Assembly: GCA_037951105.1 (NCBI GenBank) | Contig: JBAMJV010001364.1 | Span: forward strand, 124,001-188,000 | DNA length: 64,000 nt | From: Echinarachnius parma | Lineage: Eukaryota > Echinodermata > Echinoidea > Clypeasteroida > Echinarachniidae | Direction: 5' to 3' | Shown here: piece after piece, positions 11,716-24,049 of the stretch | Layout: the number at the start of each line of letters is the position of its first letter | Position numbering within the stretch: the first letter of the stretch is position 1 | Position numbers and translations under genes: made by a program | Notes under the pieces: model-generated | Told to the model about the DNA's origin: nothing | The model's input: the letters and a program-made list of their open reading frames with translations, nothing else | Databases searched by the model: none

Positions 11716-11902
11716 AATAGACCGTTTCTGTAATGCATGCAAATAATATGCGTATGACGTTGGCAAGCTGAACAATAGTAACTAGGTCCGGCAAGCTAAG
11801 TTTGCCGGAGCTTGCCGGACCTAGTTACTATTGTTTAGCTTGCCAAAGGGGAGTCTGATGTCATACGCATATTATTTGCATACATTACAGAAGCGGTCTA
11901 TT
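11716..11902. mobile_element. 187 bp foldback element
   Basis: The two arms are reverse complements from AATAGACCGTTTCTGTAATG to its mirror ending CAGAAGCGGTCTATT. The centre is near 11795, in GGTCCGGCAAGCT and its complement. It supplies the first codons of the open frame at 11831, so those codons are not part of the downstream protein family. Confidence 0.85.
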
Positions 11903-11923
11903 CCTACCCTATACTACATACAG

Positions 11924-12424
11924 ATGTCCCGACTGCCGCTCGACCACCCCAAGGTACATGCTCACTTCATGGAAGGTGGCTTCTCGGTTCAGATCGGCAC
12001 CACGAACCCATTCGGACGGATTCCCCTGGATCAGACGATCGAGGAGACTGTCAACAAAGACACACAGACACCTGGAGGAACGAAAGGATTCAGCCTGAAT
12101 CCAGGAGCTGTCACCATTTACTATCTGACGTCGGAGTACCGCAGAATGTACCTTGGGCACCTCAGGGATATGGTAGGTCGAAGTCACTCCCAGCTGAATC
12201 ATCCAGATCTGCAGTTACCTAGGATCCGGAGGGATGAGGCTGACATCCAATCCTTGGTGGATGTCATGGAGAATAGCTGGCTGGATCCACTGATTCCTGA
12301 TCAAGCACAGTTTGTCAGCTTGTCGACCGCTACTGTTGCTCCTCCTGATGTTGCCAATGACCTCCTCACGGCTCGCACGGTTGGAGAGGAAGTATACCAG
12401 GATTTCAAGAAGAAACACCTATAG
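11924..12424 (+). pseudogene. Transposon-associated protein fragment, uncharacterised family
   Basis: An open stretch of 166 codons reads from MSRLPLDHPKVHAHFMEGGF to a TAG. It resembles the segment of a widespread marine-invertebrate repeat protein that has a 'hFxxGxFxVxR...DxxIEQ...GG..G' pattern. Here the pieces are HFMEGGFSVQ, PLDQTIEET and PGGTKGFSLNPGA, followed by a C-terminal ANDLLTARTVGEEVYQDFKK. The open frame physically starts at 11831, but codons before 11924 derive from the foldback element. It lies inside the 5.3 kb relic and is followed by a frameshifted piece at 12511. Biochemical function is unknown, and family membership is by remembered pattern only. Confidence 0.55.
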
Positions 12425-12510
12425 ACAAATCCACCAACTGCACCATTCCATGACAAGATACGCAAACCCGCACGCGGTTCCTAGACATTGACAAGCTCGC
12501 TAGATCGATG

Positions 12511-12684
12511 GGAGGCAGTGTACGTGGTTGTGATACAGTTAGTGCCTTTGCACGCCGGGGAAAGATGGGCGCCTTGAAGCAAATGAAGCCGGATAATAAC
12601 TACCAAGGGGCCTTCAGTCACCTCGGTCATTCATGGGAAGTATCCACCGGGCTCTTTCAGAAGCTGCAAGAGGTCACCGTGTGA
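12511..12684 (+). pseudogene. Transposon-associated ORF fragment with GCDTVSAF motif
   Basis: This frame reads GCDTVSAFARRGKMGALKQM, then GAFSHLGHSWEV and LFQKLQEV before a TGA. The GCDTVSAF...GK signature is common in large repeat-encoded proteins of marine invertebrates. It lies downstream of the 11924-12424 piece after stops and in another frame, so the ORF is broken. The DTDV segment lies upstream of 11924, which looks out of order against full-length relatives as I recall them. Confidence 0.55.
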
Positions 12685-12699
12685 CATGTATGTGCCGTC

Positions 12700-13590
12700 T
12701 ACCAACACCACAAACTTCAATGAACTCTGACCACAATTAACTCTTCTATGCCAGACTGCACGTGCATTGCCAATAGCCTGAAGTGCACTGACATGTGCAG
12801 GTTGTGAACCTGCAGCAACCAGCCCGCTGATGTTGAGGAAGAGGTTGTAGACCTCGAGGACTCTGATGCTGATAACAGTGATGAAGACTAGACTACTGAT
12901 CCATGGTGTGAATGTTTGGGCACAGTCACAAGGACATTCATGGCTACAAAAAACAAAGTACATAAACATGCCATAGTAGCGTGGTGAAATTTGTGTTATC
13001 CATACATTTCACATTTTGGACGCTTGTTGGAACTAGGGTAGGGGAAGGGCAATGCCTATAGCTGTGCCGTGGTAAAAACTTGTAAAATGTTTATAAATGT
13101 TTTTCTCATACAACATGTGCATGTTGTAGGCTACTGCGGTTCAGTAGCACTACCCAGGGAACGTGTATGACAATATTATAAATTAAAATGTACATGTACT
13201 GAAAATCACTATAATCAGCAAGATTTTGATAGGCCCTATTGTTCACCCCTTTCTGCCATAAAACAAATTCTGCCTTCAGGAATTACATAATGGATTACTT
13301 GGATGGTATAAATAAAGCATTTCAGACATGTATTTGTGGTTTGTAGTTCATTCTGGCCCCATGTGGAAACAGGAAAAAAAAAGAAAAAAATTGCAAATTT
13401 TTTTGGGGCAAAATTTTGGCCAAAATGTCCCTATAATGCCACCATACATTCCATAGATGAAAACTACCAATAAGCTGCCAGTCTGAAATGGTTATCACAT
13501 CAAAATATGATCTATGTATATACACCAATTACAAAATCATAACTAGGATTAGTTTCCTGAGATGGTACCGACAAGTGAAATTTCTGGTCT
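12700..13590. other. 3' part of the relic transposon
   Basis: Degenerate sequence between the last coding fragment and the right inverted terminus. Right subterminal blocks that mirror 8290-8390 begin near 13470. No intact ORF. Confidence 0.5.
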
Positions 13591-13607
13591 GGGCCCATGG
13601 ACTAAGA

Positions 13608-14121
13608 GAGGGCGCTAGACTACTTATTTTTTTGTGAGGTAATGAAAAACTGAGTGTAAAATTTGAAAGAGCATAATATTTAAATAATAAAATCATCTTT
13701 GTTTGATCAAAATCGGTTCAGAGACGGTTGAAACATCCATAAATATAACAATTTGTAATAAAGCTGGGGCCCTAGGTTTATTAGAGAATTTTGAACCAGC
13801 CGTAAAAAATTCAAAAAAATGCTTCCTCTTTTCAAAAAGTTACAAAAAAGGTATTTAAATAGTTGTTGGTTATTTCTCTATCTAATCACTACTATTTCAA
13901 CAAAGCATCACATGCACAGTATTTTATTCAAAATGGTTAAAACCGATGAGTGTTTAGAGAGCGCCCTCTTACGTTTTAACGGCTCTTTTTGAATGATAAC
14001 ATGATCTTTACTACGTCATTTGTAATTTTGTGTTCCTTTCTAGTTATAACTATTAGTTTGTAATGTAATGATGCAGGTTTTGGTTACTAAAATTCAGTTT
14101 CACCAGAACTCAACTATCCCT
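13608..14121. mobile_element. Right part of the split family A MITE
   Basis: It resumes with GAGGGCGCTAGAC and ends CAACTATCCCT followed by TTAA (14122-14125). It contains the family body: GAGGTAATGAAAAACTGAGTG, AATCGGTTCAGAGACGG and GAGAGCGCCCTCTT. The same TTAA also flanks the next element. Confidence 0.8.
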
Positions 14122-14125
14122 TTAA

Positions 14126-14517
14126 AGTGATCCATTAACTTTATATTTTCACCCAAAGTAATGTTTTATACCAATTTCATTGTACGATTCTTGAGAATTT
14201 TATGCGAGAATTTCATAGAAAAGGAATAAAGTTTAACTAGTGAAAACAGAGACAATCAATGTATGATTTGATCCTAATCGTTCGCGTGAAGTATCCGAAT
14301 TCAGATACTATGGACGATTGAGTATCCGAATTCAGATACTCTTGACTACGGTCAGGAAACTGTCTATAGACGCTCTCAAAATGAATCTTAAATATATCCA
14401 TCATTATGGAGAAATTTAAGCAATCAAAACCCATTTCATTCTGTTATAAGCCAACAATTTATAAGGTACAAGAGCTGAGTGATTCTGGTTGAAATTGTAC
14501 AAAGTTAATGGATCACT
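14126..14517. mobile_element. MITE family F, copy 1
   Basis: The ends are AGTGATCCATTAAC and GTTAATGGATCACT, flanked by TTAA at 14122-14125 and 14518-14521. It abuts the family A copy and shares its TTAA. A second copy lies at 24343-24806. Non-coding. Confidence 0.85.
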
Positions 14518-14521
14518 TTAA

Positions 14522-16417
14522 AATGATAAAAAATGAACAAAGAAAATTGGGTTTCCCCGTGAATTGTCTTTGTTAACTTTTCATTTTTATAAAACGGCTC
14601 CGGTATATTCAGTAACGTGATTGGATAATACTGACCACGTAGGCATTGATTACTTTTCACCAACTGCACCACCGTGCCGATACTGCGCAACCACCGTGCC
14701 GATACCGCGCAACCATCGTGCCGAAGCTGTGTGCAACCCCGTGACGTCACAATGCTAATTGTTTACATAGTTCTACGAAGACAAACTTGCGAAAGTGAAG
14801 AAAAAAAAGATGTAAAATGCTTCGTTTTGTAAATTATCTGTTCTGTAGTAAATAAATCGTAGCAGTTTCGTAAATTATATGGTATGTGGTTTGATATTGG
14901 TAAGTTTTGGAATGGAAATGCATACAATTCTTTGATAATTCTCACTTTTATGGGAAAATCTTCGGCAATATCCCATCAACTGCATTTGATCTGCAGAGTC
15001 AAATTAAATAATGTTGCAAAAGCTGCAATTAAATTGTTATAAAATGTATGTAAATCAAATAAACTTAGATTAGGAATTTATCAAATAAAGTTATTAAGGA
15101 CGTGTCCCGCTTTTCCTATTGGGCCAAATCGATGATGTTGCGTAGAACTCTCGTTGGCGGCGCTATAGGGGGATAAACAATCGTGTTAACACAGGGTATA
15201 CAGTTGAGGATCTGAAATAGGAAAGGACATGTTGAGGGGGTACTCTTATCACTGTAATGACTGTTTGCTTTTTCTTTTTTTAGAAATTAAGGTTTCTAAA
15301 ACGGGATTCTAGAGCGTTCAAAGGTATGCAACTGAATAGTTGCAAGCTACGAAAAATCGGAGAAAGAAATGTTACCCGTTATGTTACCATTATAAATGTT
15401 TAAGCCCCCCCCCCCCTTGTAGCAACGCCGTCTGTACGCCAATGGTTTACAATGACGGGCAATCATTCCAAAATAATACATTGCCCCCCCCCCCCCCCCC
15501 CTCCCCTGCCCCTCTCTAGATTCTCGAGCTTTGTGGTCCAGAGGTTACGGTGTCTGGAAGGTATTCAGAAGAATGTGGGTCCGATACCCCAACAAAATGC
15601 GCTTGTGATATGTATTTTGTATTATTTATCGCGACTCAAACGAAACTGAATGTTTTAACCTATATACAGGTACAATAACAGCATATAAATGAGAACAAAA
15701 ATGGTGACATTCAAAAGGCAGGAACTTGAACCAACAGGTAAAATACCATTATATTATCTATAAAAAAAGAAAAATTTGACTTACAAACAATACATCATTC
15801 CACTATGTTCCGACCGTGGCTCTCAAACGAAAGGTTAGCATTTTCCCAAAGGAGGCGGCCATTTCTTAACTCCTGCAGTATCGGTGAGGCAAAATATGTA
15901 CAGCAGTTGGCACACACAATGTATAGTCTATGGGGGTTGACCGCCATATATCTGGTATGTGACGACTGTTTAGGACATTGCTCGACCATCTGTTTGCCTC
16001 TTCTATTGACGTCTCAGTGGAAATGGCGAAATAAAGAAAGCAGTATGATTCCATGAGTTGCAGACAACTTAATCTCACTAACGCAACAACAAAAAACAAA
16101 AAATACATTACAAAACAAAAACGCGGGGGATCACCGCGCGCGGAGATCTAGATAATTCAATCTAACTTTACTGTTGAACACGAACTTCAGTGCACATAAT
16201 CCCAAGAGATCTGAATACGTTCGAATTAGTATTCTACAGCAATTTGAATCGGAGTTCAAAATCACCTCCCTACGGCCGACGAGAAGGGTTGGTTACACGC
16301 CGTGGGAGTGGCTTAACCCTTCCATGCAGCAGTCATCGAGCAAATAACCCATAATGCATCTGTGCATTTACTGCATCGTCTGCACGCATGCTTTAAGTTC
16401 GCATGGTAAGACAATGG
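14522..16417. other. Interval with C-runs and a possible SINE, no gene seen
   Basis: It holds C-runs at about 15405-15416 and 15485-15502. At 15530-15600 the plus strand carries an A-box-like TGGTCCAGAGGTTACGG and a B-box-like GGGTCCGATACCCC, perhaps a decayed tRNA-derived SINE. Open frames near 15800-16100 have no recognisable content. Confidence 0.4.
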
Positions 16418-16421
16418 TTAA

Positions 16422-16771
16422 AGGGTACTATCAACATTGTCAAAATCCACACAAATGTTGAAGAACTCTAGCGGTTCTCACAACAATCATAACTCATCGA
16501 ATTTGTATTACCAAAAGAAGCATATAGAACATAGCTTGTTTCGGTTTTTCCAAATTTTTCTTTCGTAAAAAAAGATATGTATAATTGAAATGTTCGGATT
16601 TGAAATTATCTAGTGGAGGATTTCAAGTGTGCATAAAATCAGTGCAATGAGTAATAGTGAATATCACTTTGTATTTGTGCTCATTACTCTGTCATGTGAC
16701 ACTCATTTACCTTTTTTCGACCCTCCGTCAGTTTTGACAAATGTCAACTAGCAAAAAGTTACTAGATCCCT
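16422..16771. mobile_element. MITE family B, copy 1
   Basis: TTAA (16418-16421) is followed by AGGGTACTATCAAC. The right end is GTTACTAGATCCCT followed by TTAA (16772-16775). The body shares GTGAATATCACTTTG with the other family B copies. Confidence 0.75.
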
Positions 16772-16775
16772 TTAA

Positions 16776-19070
16776 GTGAGCTGTAAGTGATCTGTAAGAA
16801 ATGTCGCACGAACATCTTTATGACATGCAGGTCCGACGTGTGTCGAGTGCATAACAAAATATTACATCACATTTGGCCCTCAGGAATTGTTCCTGTGTCT
16901 TTGTCCTCGCATTCATTGTATTAAACAATATATTGTAACACGGCGGCACAATTTGCACAAAATGCAAAAATAAAGAATAAAAAACATTTGTAACAAAGAA
17001 GAACGCAGAGAGTCAAGACAAAATACTTATGAACTGACGATAGATTATTGAAACACAGAATTATTGCCAAAATCGTTGGAAATAAATCAATTAATGGCTT
17101 GTAAGTATGTATAGCATTTTACAAATAATATAAATATAGAACAGTGTCACTGTATAGTTATTAGTTGATAATGGAAATGTGTTTCTTTCCTCAGTATTTT
17201 GAAGAAGAGCATGGTGAGCTGGATTGATTTATGGAAGATTGGATCGATCTGTCTAATACTAAGCCAGGAAATGACGAAAGATTCGTATCACTAGCGATTA
17301 TTTAAACAAAACTGTTGAAAATCATCAACAAGATTTGAAAATAGTTGTGCAATTCATATAGACAAAAACATGTGTACACAAAAAACCATCACAATGTATA
17401 ATTATTCGTTGATAATTATAATTACATGTATTACAATTTCTTTCTTTCTTTCCTCGCACCTTTGAAGAAGAGCATGATGAATTGGAATGATTTATGGTAG
17501 ATTGGATCGATCTATCAGAATAATTGTATTTGCTGCCGGGAAGGAGATGCCCAGTGGCGTTTCCAGTACGCACGGGGGCGGAGACAAACGGCGTATATAG
17601 ACAGGCTAAACCCATGCAGTAGGGGGAGGGCGGCCAGGGGCGGGAGGGGGTGGGAGGGGGAGGGGGGGGGGGGGGGTAAAAGAATCTCCATAAAGGGGAA
17701 GAGTGTGCTACATAACAGGGTGTATTTGAAGAGATTCCACTTTTCAAAACAAAAGCAGGTTACTTTGTCCAACTTTGTACACATGCCTGAGGGAATGTGG
17801 AAATGGAACGTTCCTTATTTTGATTTTGATTGTGTAATTTGTCCTAAAGTTTTGATCTTTAAAGTGATATCATTATCTCAATTTGTATGGAAAGTGGATT
17901 TAGCGCCTGTTGGGACTAAGCTCCTCATTTGTTATTGTGTTGTTGTTGTTTTTCACAGCGAAGGCATCATGGGGATAGGAGTTAAATAGGAAGAATCCCC
18001 CTCCCCCCCCCCCCACCCCCCCCCCCCCCACCCCCACACTTGCCCAATTGTGTACACCACTTTTTTTCTTCTTTTTTTTAAGACCAATATATACAACATT
18101 TCAATACACTTTAAGGTTGGCATGCATGGGGATTTAACGTATATAGAGGGTGGTCTAACCATTCGTATCTATAATAGATATATGCTAGTTTCTTCGCACT
18201 ACATATAAAACACTTAGCACGTGTGTATTACACACCGGGCGCAAGGCGTTCGCAAGATGGCATACTGTGTGTAATTCCCGAATGCGAACCACCTTTAACG
18301 GCTGGAATTCACAAATGCGTCATAATGACGCTATTTTAAACCTTAATTTAGAACGTTGCTTTATAAAAATGTCATGTGTAAACCATTTCTTATTCACTGT
18401 CTTCTGAGAATAATATCTTATTGCCTAGTATATTGTGAGAATAAAATGTTTAATCCTGTGACAAAACAAATGAACGAAGATATTTTGCAAATGAGAGATG
18501 CACGTTAAAACCGTAGACATTTTAAACCGCCCTTGTGAATTCCCGTCTTAGGATCGGTCAAGAAACTGACACTCTCAAGTCACTGTGTACATACGTTATG
18601 AAATGTCAGAATAAACTAAACTAAACTAAACGAAGAGCAAAATGTACGTTCAACATTTTCACCGTTTCATGAACAGTTGAACACACTCAGACACCCGTTT
18701 ATTAGTGAGACCTTCAAAATGACAAAAAATAAAAAAAAACCTTCAGTTCACGAATAACATTTGAATGCACTTTTCTTAACAAAATTATCATCTCTAGAAG
18801 TGATCCACTTATCTAAGATTTTGAGCGCGGAAATCATTGGCAGAATCTTGTATGACATTTACGGTTACCTTTGGCAATCTAAGTGGTGTTTCAGTAAGAT
18901 TTTAAGTTGAGCTTATAAATGTAATTTACGCTTACACTTATAGAAAACCGCTAGTTGCTGGGTCAAATTGCAGCCAAGTTTTTAATTAAATTATCAATAT
19001 TTAATGTTTGTAAGTAGATTTAGACCTAGGCTATGTTTTTAGAGTATCATATCCTACAAGTCTATTTTAT
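16776..19070. other. Interval with G/C homopolymers, no gene seen
   Basis: It contains a G-run at about 17654-17677 and C-runs at about 17998-18035. A lone CAGTGGCGTTTCC at about 17551 resembles a hAT-type end, but I found no partner. Two nearly identical patches (about 17196-17260 and 17458-17520) share GAAGAGCATG and TTGGATCGATCT, suggesting a local duplication of about 260 bp spacing. No exon is supported. Confidence 0.4.
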
Positions 19071-19075
19071 TTTAT

Positions 19076-19463
19076 AGGGATCTACTAACTTTGTTGGCAA
19101 GTGCAAAAAGTGATGCGTGATTAATAAAAATGTGTATTGGTGTGATCTCATACCGTATGTCCACAAAGTAACGTGTGAACATTTCACGTTAATTTGATGT
19201 TTTTTGGCTGAGATATGAGCAAAAATGCAAAGTGATATTTTAAACTTATTGTACTTACTTCGTACATGGCATGAAATTATCCTGTAGATAATTTTATATC
19301 TGAATACTTCAATCGTAAATATCTTTTGAACGAAATGGAAATGTGAAAAACCAAAACCTGTCCCGTGCTTTTATTGCTAATATGAAAATGATAAGATATG
19401 AGAGAACAATGCACTAGAATTCCAAGTAAGTTTTCAGGATTTGGATAATGTTACTAAGTCCCT
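19076..19463. mobile_element. MITE family B, copy 2
   Basis: It begins AGGGATCTACTAACTTTG and ends GTTACTAAGTCCCT before TTAA (19464-19467). The left target has drifted to TTAT. The body includes the GTGATATTTTAAACTTATTG segment typical of the family. Confidence 0.75.
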
Positions 19464-19469
19464 TTAAGG

Positions 19470-20845
19470 CTATACAGAATAATGTCCTACCTTATTTCTA
19501 GTCTACCTTTACACTCAATTTCATCTTGAAAATAAATCTTTGTGAAACACGTACCCCTTGGACTGCGCTGTTTTATACGCTCCAACTTTATTACGCCCCC
19601 ACTTCATTACACCACGTTTTCACTTCACCTTTAATCCCGAGTAGGTTATGCGACACCGGTAGCCTACTAACTAGTTATAGGAAACATTATAATTATGACC
19701 TTCAGAGGGGTTTTGTGTTTCCTAAACGTACAGGGATTTCCCCGCCAGTTTTCTATTATCAATTCAACACGATCATGGTCTCGGATGCATGGCTACGGTC
19801 TCATGCCCGAATAATAAGCCAGTTCGTAATTAGACTATGGAGCTTGGGTGACGTCAGAGGGCGTAGTCCGATATTCCATCAACGGGCTATCAACGTACAG
19901 TAAAGTGTATGCTATCATGTCATTTTACCGGATAATTTTAGTTTGACAGCATAAAACAAACATTAGATGCATAAAATCAAAGTGGAAATTATACGAGCAG
20001 CTGCATAAACTCATAAAGAACACATTTGATGTAAAGTATATTCAAGAATTTACCGATTTTTCTCCATATCAACTTTCTTGTAATCATCTTTCTTGTGAAT
20101 GATCTAGGTGAATCATTCACACGCAATAATGCTGTACAAGGCGGGCGATAAGCATACCACCCATTCGTACAATGTACCGTTCAAAATTGAACGCTATGTT
20201 TTAGGACGCCATCGGCAAGGAAAACAGACGGGATATAATATTTCTTTCTACATGTTGCGCGGTCTTCAAAACAAGAAAGTCGGTAATCATTATCAATTTA
20301 CATAAATTGTGGATCACATAAACGAAATTTTGTTTGCATTTGCTAATAAATGGAGAGAGAAATCAGCCGGCAAAAACTGTTTTTGCGTTGGATAGTGCAG
20401 CAAGCGGAAGACGATAATCTCCGCACAATGATATGTACACTATTATGTACACCTATACGTGCGTGCTAGCCAGGCCAAGCAAGGCTCGGTGAAATTATTG
20501 ATCAATAAATATCATCATTACACATGAATAACACATCCTATCAAACCGGTTCTTGTTCTATGAAATAGTACATATTATGTTATTAACCTCTGATGTGGTG
20601 AATACAAAAACGATGGGCTTATTTTTATCCTGATCCAGATTTTAAAAACGTAAACAAATAATTCGCATTCAATTGCACGTGTGGCTCCTTAGATTCTCAC
20701 GATCGATGGAATATCAAACTACCCGGAAGTAAATACGCGCATGCGCAGATTGTAACTACGAACTGGCTTATTATCAATCCTGTCATTTTTTTTCCACAGT
20801 GACAAATAATTATTTTTGTATACCGATAGTTTTGTCGTGGTCGTA
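19470..20845. other. Interval without recognised features
   Basis: A 125-codon open frame at 19526-19903 and shorter ones at 20108-20305 lack domain signals and splice context. I found no repeat ends. Confidence 0.4.
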
Positions 20846-20850
20846 AATGG

Positions 20851-21042
20851 CAGTGGCGTAGCGTGGACGGACTGATTGGGGGGGGGGGGGGGGGGGGGTG
20901 GAGGCACGCACAATTATTGGGGGGCTACCTTATGTATTTCTTTTTTTCTTCTTCAAAAAATGTCCCCTTATGTTTCCTTATGTTTTTTATTATTTGGGGG
21001 GACGTGCCCCCCCCCCCCCCCCCTCCCGTCGCTACGCCACTG
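20851..21042. mobile_element. Small hAT-like MITE with G- and C-runs
   Basis: The termini are CAGTGGCGTAGCG and CGCTACGCCACTG. Inside are a G-run of about 20 (20878-20898) and a C-run of about 17 (21007-21023). The flanks, GTAAATGG and GTAGAGGT, are only partly alike, so the target duplication is decayed. Confidence 0.65.
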
Positions 21043-22070
21043 GTAGAGGTGGTGAAGAGAGTGTCTGACAGGATGATGTACTGTAAAGCACGGGCTATTG
21101 TTCGCATCTGCATTTCATATAAAAGATAACATGGAAATAGAAATTGGGAATTATGAGGGGCGATGATATTAACCCTATCAATGTCATCATCGCATATCCG
21201 AAAAGCACCAATATGAATATTTCCTGCTTAAGCCAGAATATAACACGAGTAATACCAATATGACATGTTTTTGCCTGAATAAGAAAAGGGTATTATGCCT
21301 CAAATGGCATATTGTTGCCCGAATTGCTGTTTGCAAAAAGTATTGGGGCTCCACCTCGGGCCCATGCCTCGATCGTACGCTTATGAGCATTCATGGTATA
21401 AAATAAAGCACCATTCTTTATTTTATTTTATTTTCCTTTAGGGTACATTTTCTCATCTAAACTCTATTCTTTTTCTCCAATTATAATTAATACTCTTTTT
21501 TTTTTAGAGGGGTTTTTGCTTTTTTAAAGTTCCTTTTATTAAAAGAGAAAACACAATGAGAGTAAATCGCCATGACGTGTTGCATTTTTATAGGAATATT
21601 ATTAAGTTATTTATTTACATTTTGTTATCAATATCATCATCAATAGTGAAGATGGCGCTGTAGAACGATGTTGTAACCATCACGAGAGCATGCCATACAA
21701 CTGCCATACAACTGCCAAGTGTGTTGCACCGTTCATTCTTTCTCCAGCCACTCCCTAATTATGTCGCCAGTCCAAGATACCGGTGGACGAGCTCTACCGC
21801 GTTTTCCTTTGATTGCTCCTTGCAATATTCGTGTATTAAAGGTAGTTCGGATTCGTGCGTCAGATGCGCGGCGCCATCTTGCAAACGCCCTGCGCACGGT
21901 GGGTAGTGCTCATTGGCTCAGTGTTGTGCAGTGCGCGCAAACTAGCCTAGTTCAAAATGGCGATCCGCTGTGTAGCATCCCCACGATTGACGCTCTTTAA
22001 CTCCCTCTGTTCTCCTAACGATGTGCTCAAAGAACTTTATTTTGCCTTTCATATTTCCCCTTATGATATG
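21043..22070. other. Interval without recognised genes
   Basis: AT-rich, with a more GC-balanced stretch at 21640-22000 that includes AAAGGTAGTTCGGATTCGTG at 21838. A similar GAATGCGAACCACCTTTAA lies inverted near 18285, so another short repeat end is likely. No exon is supported. Confidence 0.4.
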
Positions 22071-22074
22071 TTAG

Positions 22075-22603
22075 AGATAGTTTTGGTATAGAGGGCGCTG
22101 CACGAAGTCATTTTTTTGTGAGGTAATGAAAGACTGAGTGTCAAATTTGAAAGAGCATACAGAATAAATTTTATTTGAAAAAAATTGGTTCAACTGCTGA
22201 AATATCAATAAATATATTCGATCGGAATAAACATGATAAACTTGGGACCCCATAATTATTTGATGATTTAAGAAAAACAAAAAATTGCTTACACTTTTCA
22301 AAAATGTACAAAAGATGTTTATAAATAGTTTTTTGATGATCTCTCTATTAAATCATTATTTTAATAAAAAATCACATCACATTTTTAATTTAAAAATGGT
22401 TGAAAGCAATTAGTTTTTAGAAAGCGCCCTTTTGAGTTTTAACGGCTCTTTTTTATGATTACAGGCTTTTTACTTAGTCATTTGTAATTGTTCATACCTT
22501 TCGAGCATGGTGGAGCTATAACTATTAGTATGGTGCAGGTTTTGGTTCCTAAAATTCAGTTTAACCAAAACTGTACTCTCTTTACCAAAACTCAACTATC
22601 CCT
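22075..22603. mobile_element. MITE family A, copy 3
   Basis: The left end is worn (AGATAGTTTTGGTATAG), followed by GAGGGCGCTGCACGAAG. The right end CAAAACTCAACTATCCCT is followed by TTAA (22604-22607). The body matches the other copies. Confidence 0.75.
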
Positions 22604-22609
22604 TTAAGT

Positions 22610-24049
22610 ATGTATACCAATCTTGTTCAGAATCTAAACATTTGTCTTTCTATCTTTCCATAATACCAGGAATACCCTTGTGTAGTACATGTACCACATT
22701 TCAAAACTTTTTTTTTTTCAAACAATGGTCGAAATAGTTTCTCTGAGCTGGTACTATATAACAAGCTCCAAATAAAATAAGGACTTAGATAAACGTTAAT
22801 AGCAATTCAATACAAAGCATAACTAATGCCCTCAACATAAATAAATACTGTTATACAGAAGGTATTTAAAGCAAGGATAAACGAAGCATCGTGAATGTAT
22901 TCTACGAGTGAAAGACAACGTTAACAGGTGAGTTAATGGAGTATTTCCGGACCCCGATGAGCACACGTAGTCCCACGCGTAATTCTTCGTGTTGTCTCTA
23001 GGCCTGAATTATTTTGATGACGATCCAGAGAATTTCACTTCGTTTGCTCGGGGTTAGAAATATCCGACACCAAATTAAGCCTCTCAAGCGATATAATACA
23101 TAATAATCCCTAAACGAACTGCAATGTTAAGAAACAAATACAAGCGTATAGTAACTGCCTCCTAAATGAGGTACAATTTTAAAGATACTATCTTCCTTTG
23201 GGGTTTTTTCAGGCATCTTCAAGTTCAGAAACACATGCCACGAATTACAAAAATACCATGCGCATCTAATAGGTGCAATTTCAAATTTAACAGTAAATAA
23301 CGAATTCAAATGAGGCAATACAAACTAATTGCTTTAAAGTCTAACTCTCAGGTATCGTTTCCTGTCTATTCGGAATCTATGTTGTATTATGGGTTATTAC
23401 CTCACCTTTTACCAAGTTCGAGGAAAAATCGTCCTGTTATAAGCTCAGAGTAGAATAGTATGGTATGTAGTTCCTTAAAATATCAAATGATCGTAACGAC
23501 CTTTTATCATCTTAAGATCAAAATGACAATAATATAATACCACACAAGGGTATTTTCAAGTCCTACTCATCACGGTCGGGTCTAGCTCTTAAATAGTCTT
23601 TCATATGTGACGATTATCTCGCAACGTATTTCTTATGTCGCGAATTGTGGCTTGCAACAGGAGGATAGTACCTTTAACATGATAGAAGGGTAGAAAGACT
23701 CGAGAGAGCAGAAGGCCTCCCGTCAATTTGAACATGATCCGAGACATTTTATACGTTCTTTAGTTACGCCTTCGGCCACTACGCACGTACAGTGTCAAGA
23801 CCAACACGACACCCGACATGAGCGACATAATACCATCCTGAAGCGATGACAATTATTATCTTACATTACGTCGACGAAACTAATTTGGGTCTTTCGCTTA
23901 TAGTATACTTAGACCCCGTAATATGAGATTTCTTTGAGGGGCCCGTTTGACTTGCCATGCTTACATGCAGTGGGTTTATATTATAAAGCTATAAAACTTG
24001 CAAAATGAAACAATACGATGTAGATAATGTCAGTGGACATGCCCGAACC
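22610..24049. other. Interval without recognised features
   Basis: AT-rich, with no exon, RNA gene or repeat end recognised. Confidence 0.4.

Larger units (their letters stand above)
8261..13604. mobile_element. Relic 5.3 kb DNA transposon inserted in a MITE
   Basis: The ends are inverted: TAGTCCATGGGCCCAG at the left and CTGGGCCCATGGACTA at the right. Subterminal blocks also mirror each other: GGTACCATCTGAGGAAACTA, and ATGTGATAACC followed by CAGAC and GCAGCTTA. Inverted ends therefore run about 140 bp with divergence. The flanks are AGA (8258-8260 and 13605-13607), a 3 bp duplication that reconstructs an uninterrupted family A MITE. The body contains broken transposon-associated coding sequence (about 10980-12700), a hAT-type insertion and a foldback element. 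I cannot name the superfamily. Confidence 0.75.

Noticed and set aside
11831-11923. Upstream Met start of the 197-codon frame
   Set aside because: These codons lie in the right arm of a foldback element and its flank, so they do not belong to the ancestral protein.
19526-19903. 125-codon open frame on the plus strand
   Set aside because: No recognisable domain, no flanking splice sites of note, and composition equal to the surroundings.
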